Shown: piece after piece, positions 1-6,915 of the stretch
Numbering within the stretch: position 1 is the first letter of the stretch
Layout: each line of letters opens with the position of its first letter
Program-made: the position numbers and the translations under genes
DNA from: CAYZQH01 sp050300015
GTDB taxonomy: Bacteria > Pseudomonadota > Gammaproteobacteria > Pseudomonadales > Cellvibrionaceae
NCBI GenBank assembly: GCA_050300015.1
Contig: JBNKWZ010000020.1
Coordinates: 1-64,000 of the forward strand
Direction: 5' to 3'
Length of the DNA stretch: 64,000 bases
Notes under the pieces: generated by a model
Database searches by the model: none
Told to the model about the DNA's origin: nothing
The model's input: only the letters and a program-made list of their open reading frames with translations

Positions 1-1
1 A

Positions 2-46
2 AACGAAAGACAAACTTGGTATTTAGTAAAATTACAAAAGGTATAA
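2..46 (+). CDS. C-terminal tail of a preceding cassette gene (partial)
   Basis: One frame stays open from the left edge for 14 codons and stops with TAA at 44-46, inside the first attC arm. Cassette genes in this array commonly stop at or just inside attC, so this is probably the end of a gene that begins left of the window. Too short to identify; the frame could be chance. Confidence 0.3.
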   Translation, partial: NERQTWYLVKLQKV

Positions 47-144
47 CAAACTGCTCAAGCTGACCTCCGTTCCGTCGGCGCTTTTTGTGGTGGGCACCAC
101 AAAAATCACCAACTGCACTCCGGCCGCTTAGCAGGGCGTTACAT
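41..144 (+). other. attC recombination site 1
   Basis: Starts at a ..TATAAC arm and ends with the R' box GTTACAT (138-144), with an imperfect inverted repeat between. It closes the cassette that lies mostly left of the window. The G/TT cleavage point is at 138/139. Confidence 0.75.
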
Positions 145-170
145 TTCGGTACATCGAGCGGATTTAGTTT

Positions 171-617
171 ATGGCTAGCTTTCGAGACCAAGAGTTTGAG
201 CTTCATAAACATCATAGAGATGTTCAGATTAAACACTCTTACTACTTATTGGCTGTTTCAGCAGCAGCTATAGCATTTTCAATACAGAAAACAGATGGCC
301 TAGGTTTTTCTTGCTCACAAATTCCACTAGGGATAGCGGTATGCTTATGGGCGTTTAGCTTTGTATCTGGGTGTCTTTTTTCACGTAAGTATTTAGATAC
401 GTATCGTGTTAACGCTCATCTAATCGAGCTATTTGAAGATGATTTAGACTACGAATATTCTAATGAAGAAAAGGAAGAGCAGAATCGTGTTGAAAAAGAA
501 ATGAAAAATTTGGCTAAAAAAACTTACATTTACGGAGAAGCTCAATTCTATTCACTTGTATTGGGTGGAGCCTTTTTTGTCTTTTGGCATCTAGTAGAAA
601 TGGCGGCAAATACATAA
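171..617 (+). CDS. integron cassette membrane protein, unknown
   Basis: A 148-residue protein, first complete cassette gene. It has a charged, His-rich N-terminus, two hydrophobic segments (about residues 24-40 and 49-68), a very acidic Glu/Lys-rich stretch (about 85-115) and a third hydrophobic segment near the C-terminus (about 127-142). This suggests a small inner-membrane protein with an acidic cytoplasmic loop. The ATG at 171 lies 27 bases after the cassette boundary, and the stop abuts the next attC. No family recognised. A+T content is higher than in the core genome to the right, as usual for cassette cargo. Confidence 0.7.
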   Translation: MASFRDQEFELHKHHRDVQIKHSYYLLAVSAAAIAFSIQKTDGLGFSCSQIPLGIAVCLWAFSFVSGCLFSRKYLDTYRVNAHLIELFEDDLDYEYSNEEKEEQNRVEKEMKNLAKKTYIYGEAQFYSLVLGGAFFVFWHLVEMAANT

Positions 618-618
618 A

Positions 619-726
619 ATGTAACAAGTCGTGCCAGCGGACAGTTTGTTCCATGGCTTTTTGTGCTGGTCGCTACGCTTGCACAAACAGCCACTACACA
701 AACTGCCGCTGCACTCGGCGTTATGT
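619..726 (+). other. attC recombination site 2
   Basis: R'' box ATGTAAC (619-625) is the exact reverse complement of GTTACAT at 138-144, so the two mark the ends of one cassette. R' box GTTATGT is at 720-726. The interior is a long imperfect hairpin. Confidence 0.85.
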
Positions 727-738
727 AAGGGAGAGTAT

Positions 739-1131
739 GTGAGTCTAAAATCATTGAAATTGGTCAGCGCCAAAAATAAAAGAAATATTCTATCAATAGC
801 TATTGGCAGTTATCAGTCAGAGTACTTCGAGCTTGATGGTGTTAATTATTTCTGTGTGTATAGGCAGGATGGAGATCAATTCCGCTCTATGTGTATTAAT
901 CTAGAGGTCGCCAAGATAATAGCAGTAGAAAGTGGATTCAGAATGGTTGATGGTTCTAGACTGTATAAGCTATTTATAAATGATAAATCCAATAGTGAAA
1001 AAGTAAAAATAACAGAATACTTGTGGGGTTGGCTACCTTATCAGAGTATATCCGGAAAAGTAAGCAAATCTGGTTTAGTAGCACTGAAAAATGGAATTAA
1101 TTCTAGAGTAATAAATTGTGAAAATACATAA
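739..1131 (+). CDS. integron cassette protein, unknown
   Basis: A 130-residue protein. The frame is open further upstream, but that part lies inside attC 2. The likely start is GTG 739, preceded by GGGAGAG at 729-735, at the expected place just inside the cassette. The product looks soluble and mixed alpha/beta, with no signal peptide and no membrane segment; the C-terminal third is basic. The stop TAA overlaps the ACATAAC arm of the next attC. No family recognised. Confidence 0.65.
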   Translation: MSLKSLKLVSAKNKRNILSIAIGSYQSEYFELDGVNYFCVYRQDGDQFRSMCINLEVAKIIAVESGFRMVDGSRLYKLFINDKSNSEKVKITEYLWGWLPYQSISGKVSKSGLVALKNGINSRVINCENT

Positions 1132-1230
1132 CAAATTTGTGATGTGCGACCTCCGTTCCGTTGGCCTTTTTGGTGGCGAATGCCACAAAAAAGGCCAACT
1201 GCACTCCGGCGCCATACAAAGGCGTTAGGG
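1126..1230 (+). other. attC recombination site 3
   Basis: R'' ACATAAC (1126-1132) pairs exactly with GTTATGT at 720-726. R' GTTAGGG is at 1224-1230. The middle contains the inverted pair GGCCTTTTTGGTGG...CCACAAAAAAGGCC. Confidence 0.85.
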
Positions 1231-1557
1231 CACTTTGTCGAGAATATTGAAACGAGCAACCCGGCAGGTAAGCACCACCCATCAAGTTCGTGTCAGTGAA
1301 AAGCAGCTCCACTAAATAGCATCGCCCAACTAAGTTACAACAATAAGCAACATAGCAGGGAGGTAGTCACAGTGATCGGTCAAGCACCATCCAAAACGTT
1401 CGCACTCAGCCTACGTCAACCCGTCGCGTCCGTTAACTCCATGTGCTCCATCGTCAACGAACGCCAGCCCGGCGTTTCTCGACCTATGTCGTTGCAAATC
1501 CGGGGTAGGCGGTTAAACTCGTACTTATCAAATTCGTCCAAACCGGCTAGCCCTAAC
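1225..1557 (+). repeat. repeated cassette element, copy A (possible RNA or regulatory cassette)
   Basis: This cassette body is a diverged copy (roughly 87% by eye) of 5014-5346. A 145-base leader precedes a GGGAGG box and a GTG-started frame (GTG at 1372, open to 1638 through the attC). The leader is about as conserved as the frame. Within the frame I count about 3 synonymous against about 17 amino-acid-changing codons between the copies, not the pattern of a maintained protein. The cassette may therefore act as DNA or RNA (promoter cassette, small RNA) rather than encode the 60-odd-residue peptide. Confidence 0.75.
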
Positions 1558-1628
1558 AAGGCGCAGCACCATCGACCACTTCGTGGCCTGGACCTCGCTT
1601 CGCTCGGCCGGTGTGCTTGGCGTTATGT
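1551..1628 (+). other. attC recombination site 4
   Basis: R'' CCCTAAC (1551-1557) pairs exactly with GTTAGGG at 1224-1230. R' GTTATGT is at 1622-1628. At about 78 bases it is one of the shortest intact sites in the array. Confidence 0.85.
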
Positions 1629-1663
1629 TTTCGCATGATTGAACTTTATTGAGGTCATCTAAA

Positions 1664-2629
1664 TTGGAAGTTTTGAGTTCCGAGGAATCGAAAAGTATTT
1701 ACTTGTCTCGAATCAATCGAGTAATTGATTATATTAAGTCAAACTTGGAGGGTGATCTTTCACTCGAAAAGCTATCATCAATCGCAAATTTTTCAAAATT
1801 CTATTTCCACAGGATATTCAAATCAGTCACGGGTGAAAATCTAAACTCCTGCGTAGGTAGAATGAAAGTTGAAAAGTCGGCTTTTATGCTAATGTATAAT
1901 CCAAGTCTGTCTATTACATCAATCGCATTTGACTCTGGATTTTCTAGTCCTGCAGTTTACTCGCGTGAATTCAAAGCTCACTTTAAATTAACTCCATCAC
2001 AGTGGCGTCAAGAAAAACAAAGCAAGATTTGCAAAGTTGACCGCAATATCTGCAAAGAACCACAAGAAACTGAAATGTATATTGATTTCTCCAAAAACAG
2101 ACCAAGTTGGGGAATTAAAATGCAAAATCAAAACACATTAAATGTTCAAGTCCGTTCTATGCCTGAAGTGCCAATTGCCTATATTCGTCATCACGGTGCG
2201 TACAATCCACTTGATAAAAAGTTATTTCAATCACTTTTTTCTAAACTTATCTCATGGGCTGCACCTAGAGATCTGTTTAATCCACCCTTAACGAAAGCAA
2301 TGACAATATTTAGTAGTGGTCATCCTGAAACAACGGCTCCTGACCATTTGAGCGTTGACGTTGCTATTAGTGTTGAGAAACAAATTGGGGTTGAAGGTGA
2401 AGTTGGAAAGAGAATTATACCTGCAGGGCAGTACGCGGTCATTTCTTTAATTGAAGCCACTATGGAAGAATGCGGTGAAGCTTGGAATACTTTATTTAAT
2501 GTTTGGTTGCCAACTAGCGGTTATCAACCGGGTGAAGGCGCGTATTACATAAATCATTTGAATGACCCTGAGCAGCACCCCAAAGAATTAAATACGGTTG
2601 AAATGTACTTGCCAGTTAAGCCACTGTAA
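1664..2629 (+). CDS. AraC-type regulator with GyrI-like effector-binding domain (cassette gene)
   Basis: The N-terminal half (about residues 10-115) is an AraC/XylS DNA-binding domain with two helix-turn-helix units: 'LSLEKLSSIANFSKFYFHRIF' style text followed by 'ITSIAFDSGFSSPAVYSREF'. The C-terminal half (about 145-320) resembles the GyrI/Rob-type small-molecule binding domain, with 'VPIAYIRHHGAY' and 'GQYAVISL'. Such fusions usually sense amphipathic compounds and control efflux or stress genes; the target here is unknown. No ATG start exists. I chose TTG 1664 because GAGG at 1651-1654 is 9 bases upstream; TTG 1649 is the alternative. It is the largest cassette cargo here. Confidence 0.85.
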   Translation: MEVLSSEESKSIYLSRINRVIDYIKSNLEGDLSLEKLSSIANFSKFYFHRIFKSVTGENLNSCVGRMKVEKSAFMLMYNPSLSITSIAFDSGFSSPAVYSREFKAHFKLTPSQWRQEKQSKICKVDRNICKEPQETEMYIDFSKNRPSWGIKMQNQNTLNVQVRSMPEVPIAYIRHHGAYNPLDKKLFQSLFSKLISWAAPRDLFNPPLTKAMTIFSSGHPETTAPDHLSVDVAISVEKQIGVEGEVGKRIIPAGQYAVISLIEATMEECGEAWNTLFNVWLPTSGYQPGEGAYYINHLNDPEQHPKELNTVEMYLPVKPL

Positions 2630-2634
2630 AAATA

Positions 2635-2746
2635 ACATAACAAGGCGTGGCACCTGGCGAATTGTAAGTAGCGCTTATGCAATATCGCTGCGCTAAGTTT
2701 ATCGCAACGCGCTACTTACAATCCGCAAGTGAACGCAACGTTATGT
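2635..2746 (+). other. attC recombination site 5
   Basis: R'' ACATAAC (2635-2641) pairs with GTTATGT at 1622-1628; R' GTTATGT is at 2740-2746. The arms carry a strong inverted repeat, TTGTAAGTAGCGC...GCGCTACTTACAA. Confidence 0.9.
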
Positions 2747-2758
2747 GAAGAAGAATAA

Positions 2759-3043
2759 ATGAAGAGCGAAGAAGAAAATAGCATAAGAAAAGGTGATAAT
2801 GAGCTTGGTGTTCCCATGCGAATTATGGCGGCTTTATTAGCTTTTTTTGGTTGGAAGTCTGTTTATCTCACTATTACTAATCCTGCTGAATATTTAGAGA
2901 AAGGAATAAACATTCACACTGTATCAAGCATGGTATTACTTATAATTGCACTAATTTTATTATCCATGGGAGCAATAGTTGGAAGAGTTCCGAAAAAATT
3001 CACAGATGCAGTCAGAAACTACGAAAATCAAAGAAAAAAGTAA
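2759..3043 (+). CDS. small integron cassette membrane protein
   Basis: 94 residues: a charged N-terminus, a hydrophobic segment at about 19-40, a second at about 56-75, and a basic tail rich in Lys, Arg and Asn. Two-pass membrane topology is predicted with the basic ends probably cytoplasmic. ATG 2759 follows a purine-rich GAAGAAGAA stretch 12 bases past the cassette boundary. Function unknown. Confidence 0.7.
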   Translation: MKSEEENSIRKGDNELGVPMRIMAALLAFFGWKSVYLTITNPAEYLEKGINIHTVSSMVLLIIALILLSMGAIVGRVPKKFTDAVRNYENQRKK

Positions 3044-3056
3044 ATATGCATGTTTC

Positions 3057-3173
3057 ACATAACAAGCGACACCACGCAGACTCCCAAACCTACATGGCTT
3101 TTGTGGTTTCGCGGTGCTCAACTTTAACACAAAAGCCACTCCGGTTTGGCCGCTGGTGTGCCGAGCGTTACAT
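3057..3173 (+). other. attC recombination site 6
   Basis: R'' ACATAAC (3057-3063) pairs with GTTATGT at 2740-2746; R' GTTACAT is at 3167-3173. Confidence 0.85.
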
Positions 3174-3188
3174 GTCGCCAGGAATCTG

Positions 3189-3515
3189 ATGAATCTATTA
3201 TTCGTTTGTAGTGAAAATAGGTTGAGAAGCCCCACGGGAGAAGAGGTGTTTTCCAAATACCCTGGAATAAGCGCTATTGGCGCAGGCACTAACTCTGACG
3301 CAGAAACTGTAGTAAGTGGTGATCTTATCGAATGGGCTGATGTCATTCTGGTTATGGAAAAGAGTCATAGAAATAAGGTGTCCAAAAAATTCAAAGATTT
3401 ACTCAAAGGTAAAAAGTTAGTTTGTTTGGATATCCCTGATAATTACGATCGGATGCAGCCGGAGTTAATTCGTCTGTTGGAATCCAGGGTGGCAAGGCAT
3501 GTGCGTCTCGGCTAA
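3189..3515 (+). CDS. small protein tyrosine phosphatase-like cassette protein
   Basis: 108 residues. The N-terminus 'NLLFVCSENRLRSPTGEE' contains the low-molecular-weight phosphatase loop C-X5-R-S (Cys7, Arg13, Ser14). 'DIPDNYDRMQPELI' near the C-terminus carries the Asp expected as general acid in the short predicted-phosphatase family (COG4551 type). All catalytic positions appear present, so activity on phosphotyrosine or a related phosphoester is plausible; the substrate is unknown. ATG 3189 follows AGGAA at 3180-3184. The frame is open upstream only because it runs through attC 6. Confidence 0.85.
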   Translation: MNLLFVCSENRLRSPTGEEVFSKYPGISAIGAGTNSDAETVVSGDLIEWADVILVMEKSHRNKVSKKFKDLLKGKKLVCLDIPDNYDRMQPELIRLLESRVARHVRLG

Positions 3516-3518
3516 AAC

Positions 3519-3608
3519 ATGTAACAAATCGCTCAAATACGTTCCGGCCACAAAAGGCGTGGCCTCCACCGGACTCGCTAACGCTCGCCGTTTAGCGGGG
3601 CGTTATGC
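3519..3608 (+). other. attC recombination site 7
   Basis: R'' ATGTAAC (3519-3525) pairs with GTTACAT at 3167-3173; R' GTTATGC is at 3602-3608. Confidence 0.85.
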
Positions 3609-3643
3609 GATGTGCTTCCACTGGATAGGAAGAGCACAAGCTG

Positions 3644-4498
3644 ATGCTTAAGAGTGATTTGATAAAAAATCTAAAATGGCTATTCTGGCTAGCCTCAATA
3701 TATTTTTCTACTGTCGCTATCGCTATCCCGCTTGTGAGCACCGAGCATTGCGATCGGTGTTACGAGCTGGATAAGGGAGAGTTCCGTTACATTATTTACG
3801 ATGGATTGCCAGAATCAATTATTGGGGGTACGCATCGGAAGCTTGTGGAGAGTAAGCCTAAGATGCTCAAGACTTTCAATCTGAAAACAGTACCAATAAT
3901 TACAGTTAAAGTGTGGGGAAATGAAGAATCCTATTTGTCTGAGCAGGAGAACGCAATTGGCAAAAGATATCCTGGATCACACGGCTATGTCACCTTAAAA
4001 CAGGGGTTAAAAGCGGGTGAGGTAAGATTGTTTGCAGGGCGACAAGATTTGTCTGAAACCGCGCTCCATGAATTTGTTCACGTGGTTACCCTGGAGGTCA
4101 ATCCTTGGTTCGCTAATAATCCGCACTATTTATGGGAGGCAATTGCGATATATAAGTCCGAGGATTCTTGGAAATATGCAGAGCAGCCGGATATGATTCG
4201 AGGTCGTTTCGAGGCTCTAGCTCAAATGCTTTTTACTAAGGGAGATACTGGCGCGGTTTATGAGCTTGGCTATACGATAGGCCAGTATATAGATGAGACA
4301 TGGGGTGAGGAGGCTTTCATTGAGCTTATAAAATCAAACGGGGACTTTTCCGTACTGACAGACAAATCTATGGAAGAAATATTTCAGGGCTGGAACGACT
4401 TTGTCAAAGCCACCTACTTCTCAAACCAGCCAGAAGCCCAGCCTAACAATGCGCCGCTGCGGACAATTTTTCCGGCGCATTCTGCGCCTCCAAAATAG
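3644..4498 (+). CDS. exported HExxH metallopeptidase-like protein (cassette gene)
   Basis: 284 residues with an N-terminal signal or anchor segment (about 10-28) ending near 'AIAIPLV'. A zinc-peptidase motif HEFVH (about residues 144-148, in 'ETALHEFVHVVTLE') is followed by 'YLWEAIAIYKSE', whose Glu fits the third ligand of the gluzincin / peptidase MA-like fold. A Cys pair (CDRC) follows the signal. The last 18 or so codons are read from attC 8, so the C-terminus is encoded by the recombination site, a sign that the tail is dispensable. Substrate unknown. Start ATG 3644 has only a weak purine stretch upstream. Confidence 0.75.
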   Translation: MLKSDLIKNLKWLFWLASIYFSTVAIAIPLVSTEHCDRCYELDKGEFRYIIYDGLPESIIGGTHRKLVESKPKMLKTFNLKTVPIITVKVWGNEESYLSEQENAIGKRYPGSHGYVTLKQGLKAGEVRLFAGRQDLSETALHEFVHVVTLEVNPWFANNPHYLWEAIAIYKSEDSWKYAEQPDMIRGRFEALAQMLFTKGDTGAVYELGYTIGQYIDETWGEEAFIELIKSNGDFSVLTDKSMEEIFQGWNDFVKATYFSNQPEAQPNNAPLRTIFPAHSAPPK

Positions 4499-4519
4499 CC
4501 GCAGAGCGCGGCGTTAGGC
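4441..4519 (+). other. attC recombination site 8 (self-matching)
   Basis: R'' GCCTAAC (4441-4447) and R' GTTAGGC (4513-4519) match each other rather than the flanking cassette ends. Cassette 7 starts GTTATGC and should end GCATAAC, a box found only at the end of the next cassette (4885). The site overlaps the 3' end of the peptidase gene. Confidence 0.8.
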
Positions 4520-4563
4520 AAAAACTGTAGCGGAGTGCAATATTAGGCATGTGGAGTAATAGA

Positions 4564-4878
4564 ATGAAAATAATGAAAGGCTTTGTGATTCTAATATTTG
4601 CTGGTGTTGGGCAAGTTCAAGCAAATGAAATAAAGAACATCGGGTTCACTGCTAAAGGGCCTTGGAATACCATTGAGTGGAACGGTAAACCCACAAATGT
4701 AGATTTCTTAGAGTTAGAAAATTGTAATATCAGTATTTCGAGCGATGAAACTGATGAAAGCAAGTCCAAAATTGAAATTGGAGAATTTGTTGTTAGGTTT
4801 AAATCCGTTGATATCAGCCAAAAAGTGGAAAGCTGTGTGTTTACTTTTAAAGGAAAATCTATTATTAATAAAAGGTAA
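4564..4878 (+). CDS. small periplasmic cassette protein, unknown
   Basis: 104 residues with a clear signal peptide, MKIMKGFVILIFAGVGQVQA, probably cleaved after the Ala before NEIKN. The mature part is about 84 residues, beta-rich, with two cysteines (in 'ENCNIS' and 'ESCVFTF') that could form a disulfide. ATG 4564 was chosen because GGAG at 4552-4555 is 8 bases upstream; ATG 4549 is in frame but has no such site and would lengthen the signal peptide oddly. Function unknown. Confidence 0.65.
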   Translation: MKIMKGFVILIFAGVGQVQANEIKNIGFTAKGPWNTIEWNGKPTNVDFLELENCNISISSDETDESKSKIEIGEFVVRFKSVDISQKVESCVFTFKGKSIINKR

Positions 4879-4884
4879 ATTTTC

Positions 4885-5019
4885 GCATAACAAGGCCATC
4901 TTACTTCGCGCTTGCTGCGCAAGCGCTGGACAAATTTTCCATGGTCCTTTTTTGTGGTTTAACGCTACGCTACCACAAAACGGCCCATTCCAAATTTGCC
5001 GAAAATGGCGGCGCTAGGG
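4885..5019 (+). other. attC recombination site 9 with altered R' box
   Basis: R'' GCATAAC (4885-4891) pairs with GTTATGC at 3602-3608, two cassettes back. The R' box reads GCTAGGG (5013-5019) in place of GTTAGGG: the first T after the cleavage G is C. At about 135 bases this is the longest site in the array. Confidence 0.75.
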
Positions 5020-5346
5020 GCTTTTTGTCGAGAAGGTTAAAACGAGCAATCCGACAGGTAAGCACCACCCATTAAGTTCGGGTGAGGGCACTCCAGCTCC
5101 ACCAAATAGCATCCCCAACTAAGTTACAACAATAAGCAGCAAAGCAGGGAGGTAGTCACAGTGATCGGTTTAGCGCCATCCGAAATGTTCGCACTCAGCC
5201 TACGTCAACCCGTCGCGTTCATTGACTCCATGTGGTCCATTGTCAACGAACAATGGCTCTGCGTTTACCGACCTATGTTGTTGCAAAACCGGGGTATACA
5301 GTTAAACTCGTACTTATCAAATTCATCCAAACCGGCTAGCCCTAAC
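5014..5346 (+). repeat. repeated cassette element, copy B
   Basis: Second copy of the element at 1225-1557, with the same leader, GGGAGG box (5148-5153), GTG (5161) and CCCTAAC end. The frame here stops at 5370. The unchanged blocks include the 20-odd bases before the GTG and the 40-odd bases just before the CCCTAAC arm. Three other cassette genes and a phosphatase lie between the copies, so this is not a recent tandem duplication. Confidence 0.75.
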
Positions 5347-5372
5347 AATCAGCACAACGGGCAGTATTAGGG
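5340..5372 (+). other. truncated attC site 10
   Basis: CCCTAAC (5340-5346) and ATTAGGG (5366-5372) form a 6-bp perfect inverted pair but are only 33 bases apart end to end. There is no room for the inner L boxes, and the cleavage G of R' is A. Probably a deletion derivative that no longer recombines. Confidence 0.6.
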
Positions 5373-5379
5373 AATTATT

Positions 5380-5727
5380 ATGACTCGGAAAGTAGTATTT
5401 GGTTTTATACTATCGTCAATGTTAAGCGCGTGTGTTTTCATTCCGGTAACTTCAGATAAACAGCGGTTTGCAAAGAATTGCAGTATGGCAACGCGTATGC
5501 TTACTTTAGAGCCAAAGTATCTTGGAGGTGGAAATTCTGGTAAAGGCCAGTCAAATAACAATGGTAGGCGTTATGATCACCGTGACCACAATCACATGAG
5601 CGAAGATGAACTTAAAGTCATTCTTCTTGCTTCGGGTATTGTTGCATCCGCTAGTGCAATTGTGTCGGGTAGTATTGTTTTAATGGGCAATACCATACAT
5701 TGGTTGGAATACAAGACTAATTGTTAG
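5380..5727 (+). CDS. cassette lipoprotein, unknown
   Basis: 115 residues. The N-terminus is a lipoprotein signal with lipobox L-S-A-C (Cys18). The mid part is rich in Gly, Asn, His and Asp ('RYDHRDHNHMSEDE'), which could bind metal. A hydrophobic C-terminal segment (about 85-103, 'ASGIVASASAIVSGSIVLMG') could anchor it a second time. ATG 5380 is 8 bases after the damaged attC 10, so this gene is probably locked to the preceding repeat cassette. No family recognised. Confidence 0.7.
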   Translation: MTRKVVFGFILSSMLSACVFIPVTSDKQRFAKNCSMATRMLTLEPKYLGGGNSGKGQSNNNGRRYDHRDHNHMSEDELKVILLASGIVASASAIVSGSIVLMGNTIHWLEYKTNC

Positions 5728-5743
5728 AAAAATGGAGTTATAA

Positions 5744-5854
5744 GCCTAACAAAGCAAGGCAATCTGACAGCTTACACTCCGCTTGTTCTTATGCGGGAAA
5801 AGCATCGCATAAAAACAAGCTCCATTCCAGCTGCAGTTGCTTGCGGCGTTATAC
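5744..5854 (+). other. attC recombination site 11
   Basis: R'' GCCTAAC (5744-5750); R' GTTATAC (5848-5854). The R'' box is one base off from the TTAGGG that starts this cassette. Inner arms form a long hairpin (GCTTGTT...TATGCG...CGCATA...AACAAGC). Confidence 0.85.
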
Positions 5855-5856
5855 CA

Positions 5857-6219
5857 CTACAACGTGGATTGCCATTCTTTCATTTTTCTTGTGAGTTGAC
5901 CTGAGTAAGAAGTAAATTTACCGCCAATTTTCATTAGTTCGTTGGCTTCGTCCTTGTTGCCATTAAGTGCTAATTCTAGGATGGTTCCAGCTTCTTTATG
6001 AAAGTTTGCATGGAGATCAATAACTTCCTTATAAAGACTAGTGTTTTTATAGCTATTATCTATTCGGTGGTTCAACCATTTCCCAAAGGAGCAATTGTCG
6101 TCCATTTTTACTTTGTCAGGCGTTGACTCACATGTCCCTGTATCAATTGCATTTCGCAGCTTTACTTTCCACTGCCCGTGTGCAGCAATTGCTTTATCAA
6201 TTTCGTCATGTACACTCAT
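5857..6219 (-). CDS. CZB (chemoreceptor zinc-binding) domain protein, reversed cassette gene
   Basis: 120 residues that are almost entirely one CZB domain. Recognisable parts are 'AHGQWKVKLRNAI' (first His), 'CSFGKWL' (the Cys ligand) and 'LHANFHKEAG' (the later His residues). CZB domains bind zinc tightly and respond to zinc or hypochlorous acid through the Cys; they usually sit on chemoreceptors or diguanylate cyclases, but here the domain stands alone. The Met of 'MSVHDEIDKAI' (6219) is the natural start; the frame upstream runs into attC 12. The gene lies antisense to its neighbours, so it needs its own promoter, located near or within attC 12. Confidence 0.85.
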   Translation of the reverse strand: MSVHDEIDKAIAAHGQWKVKLRNAIDTGTCESTPDKVKMDDNCSFGKWLNHRIDNSYKNTSLYKEVIDLHANFHKEAGTILELALNGNKDEANELMKIGGKFTSYSGQLTRKMKEWQSTL

Positions 6220-6276
6220 ATCACTAAATCCGCAGTAAATATAATTAAATTTAGCACCAAATGGGCGGGTATCAAG

Positions 6277-6357
6277 GTATAACAAATGTATTAAATATCG
6301 CGCATTTGGTGCTCTGGATTTGCGCCTCGACACTCGCCATTTATTCAAATGTTATAC
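6277..6357 (+). other. attC recombination site 12
   Basis: R'' GTATAAC (6277-6283) pairs exactly with GTTATAC at 5848-5854; R' GTTATAC is at 6351-6357. Confidence 0.85.
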
Positions 6358-6706
6358 GGTTGGTTTAGTTAGTCTTGGAATAAACAAGGCTCCCTTCTTT
6401 AAGAGTTCCCAGTAACGAATCTGAATGGGGAGGTTTTTGACTTTATGCTGAAATGCGGGATCGATTTTGGGTTGCTGGGTGCGATGGCACCGAAAATTAC
6501 TTTTGCGAATGTGTATGGCAAGCGATAACTGGCTATTGTCTATAGCTACCTCGTCATTTTTTGGATGGCGAAATTTAATGGAATACAGCCCTGCAGTTCG
6601 ATAAGTCTGGCGTTCTTAAATATTCCATGGAGAGCATTAAAGTAGGTGTCTGAGTAAGGCTTACTCTCGCGTCTAAAGACAGGGATTGATATCTAGATTT
6701 AGACAT
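6352..6706 (-). pseudogene. possible frameshifted reverse-strand cassette gene
   Basis: On the minus strand AGGAG (at about 6715-6719) precedes ATG 6706. The frame begins M-S-K-S-R-Y and stops at 6575 after 43 residues. A second frame, open from about 6617, continues to TAA at 6352-6354, inside the R' box, and encodes a basic segment ('LPIQIRYWELLKKGAL'). One frameshift near 6580-6615 would join them into about 115 residues. Neither half is recognised; the SKSRY start recalls REP-associated transposases, but only weakly. Confidence 0.3.
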
Positions 6707-6820
6707 ATCGATACTCCTTTATCGAATTCTGTATAAATACAACTTTTCAATTCGGAAATCAAGGGTTAAAGTGGGTGCCTGAATAAGACTGGCATCACGT
6801 CGAAAACTGGGATGTCGCGC
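6637..6820 (+). repeat. degenerate direct repeat pair (REP-like)
   Basis: A block starting TTAAAGTAGGTGTCTGAGTAAG at 6637 recurs at 6766 as TTAAAGTGGGTGCCTGAATAAG (about 18 of 22 bases match), and similarity fades over the next 30 bases. A related core appears inverted at about 7745-7763 (TTAAATGGGTGTCCCGATT on the minus strand) and, shorter, near 7272. These could be remnants of repeats that flank IS200-like / REP-associated transposases. Confidence 0.4.
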
Positions 6821-6848
6821 TATTAGTTTCCATTTCGCTGGCGTTACA

Positions 6849-6901
6849 ATTATAAACTAAAAAACACGCTAATCCAGTTTCGCGTGTGCTGGGCGTTATG
6901 T
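6849..6901 (+). other. degenerate attC site 13
   Basis: R' GTTATGT (6895-6901) is clear, with an inner hairpin AACACGC...GCGTGT before it. The left arm is only recognisable as ATTATAAAC (6849-6857), a one-base insertion relative to the GTATAAC expected from the cassette start. Confidence 0.5.
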
Positions 6902-6915
6902 AAAAAGGGAGCAAT

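Noticed and set aside
1372..1638. GTG-started frame of repeat copy A as a protein gene
   Set aside because: It reads through the attC, and its copy at 5161 differs mainly by amino-acid-changing substitutions; listed as a repeat instead.
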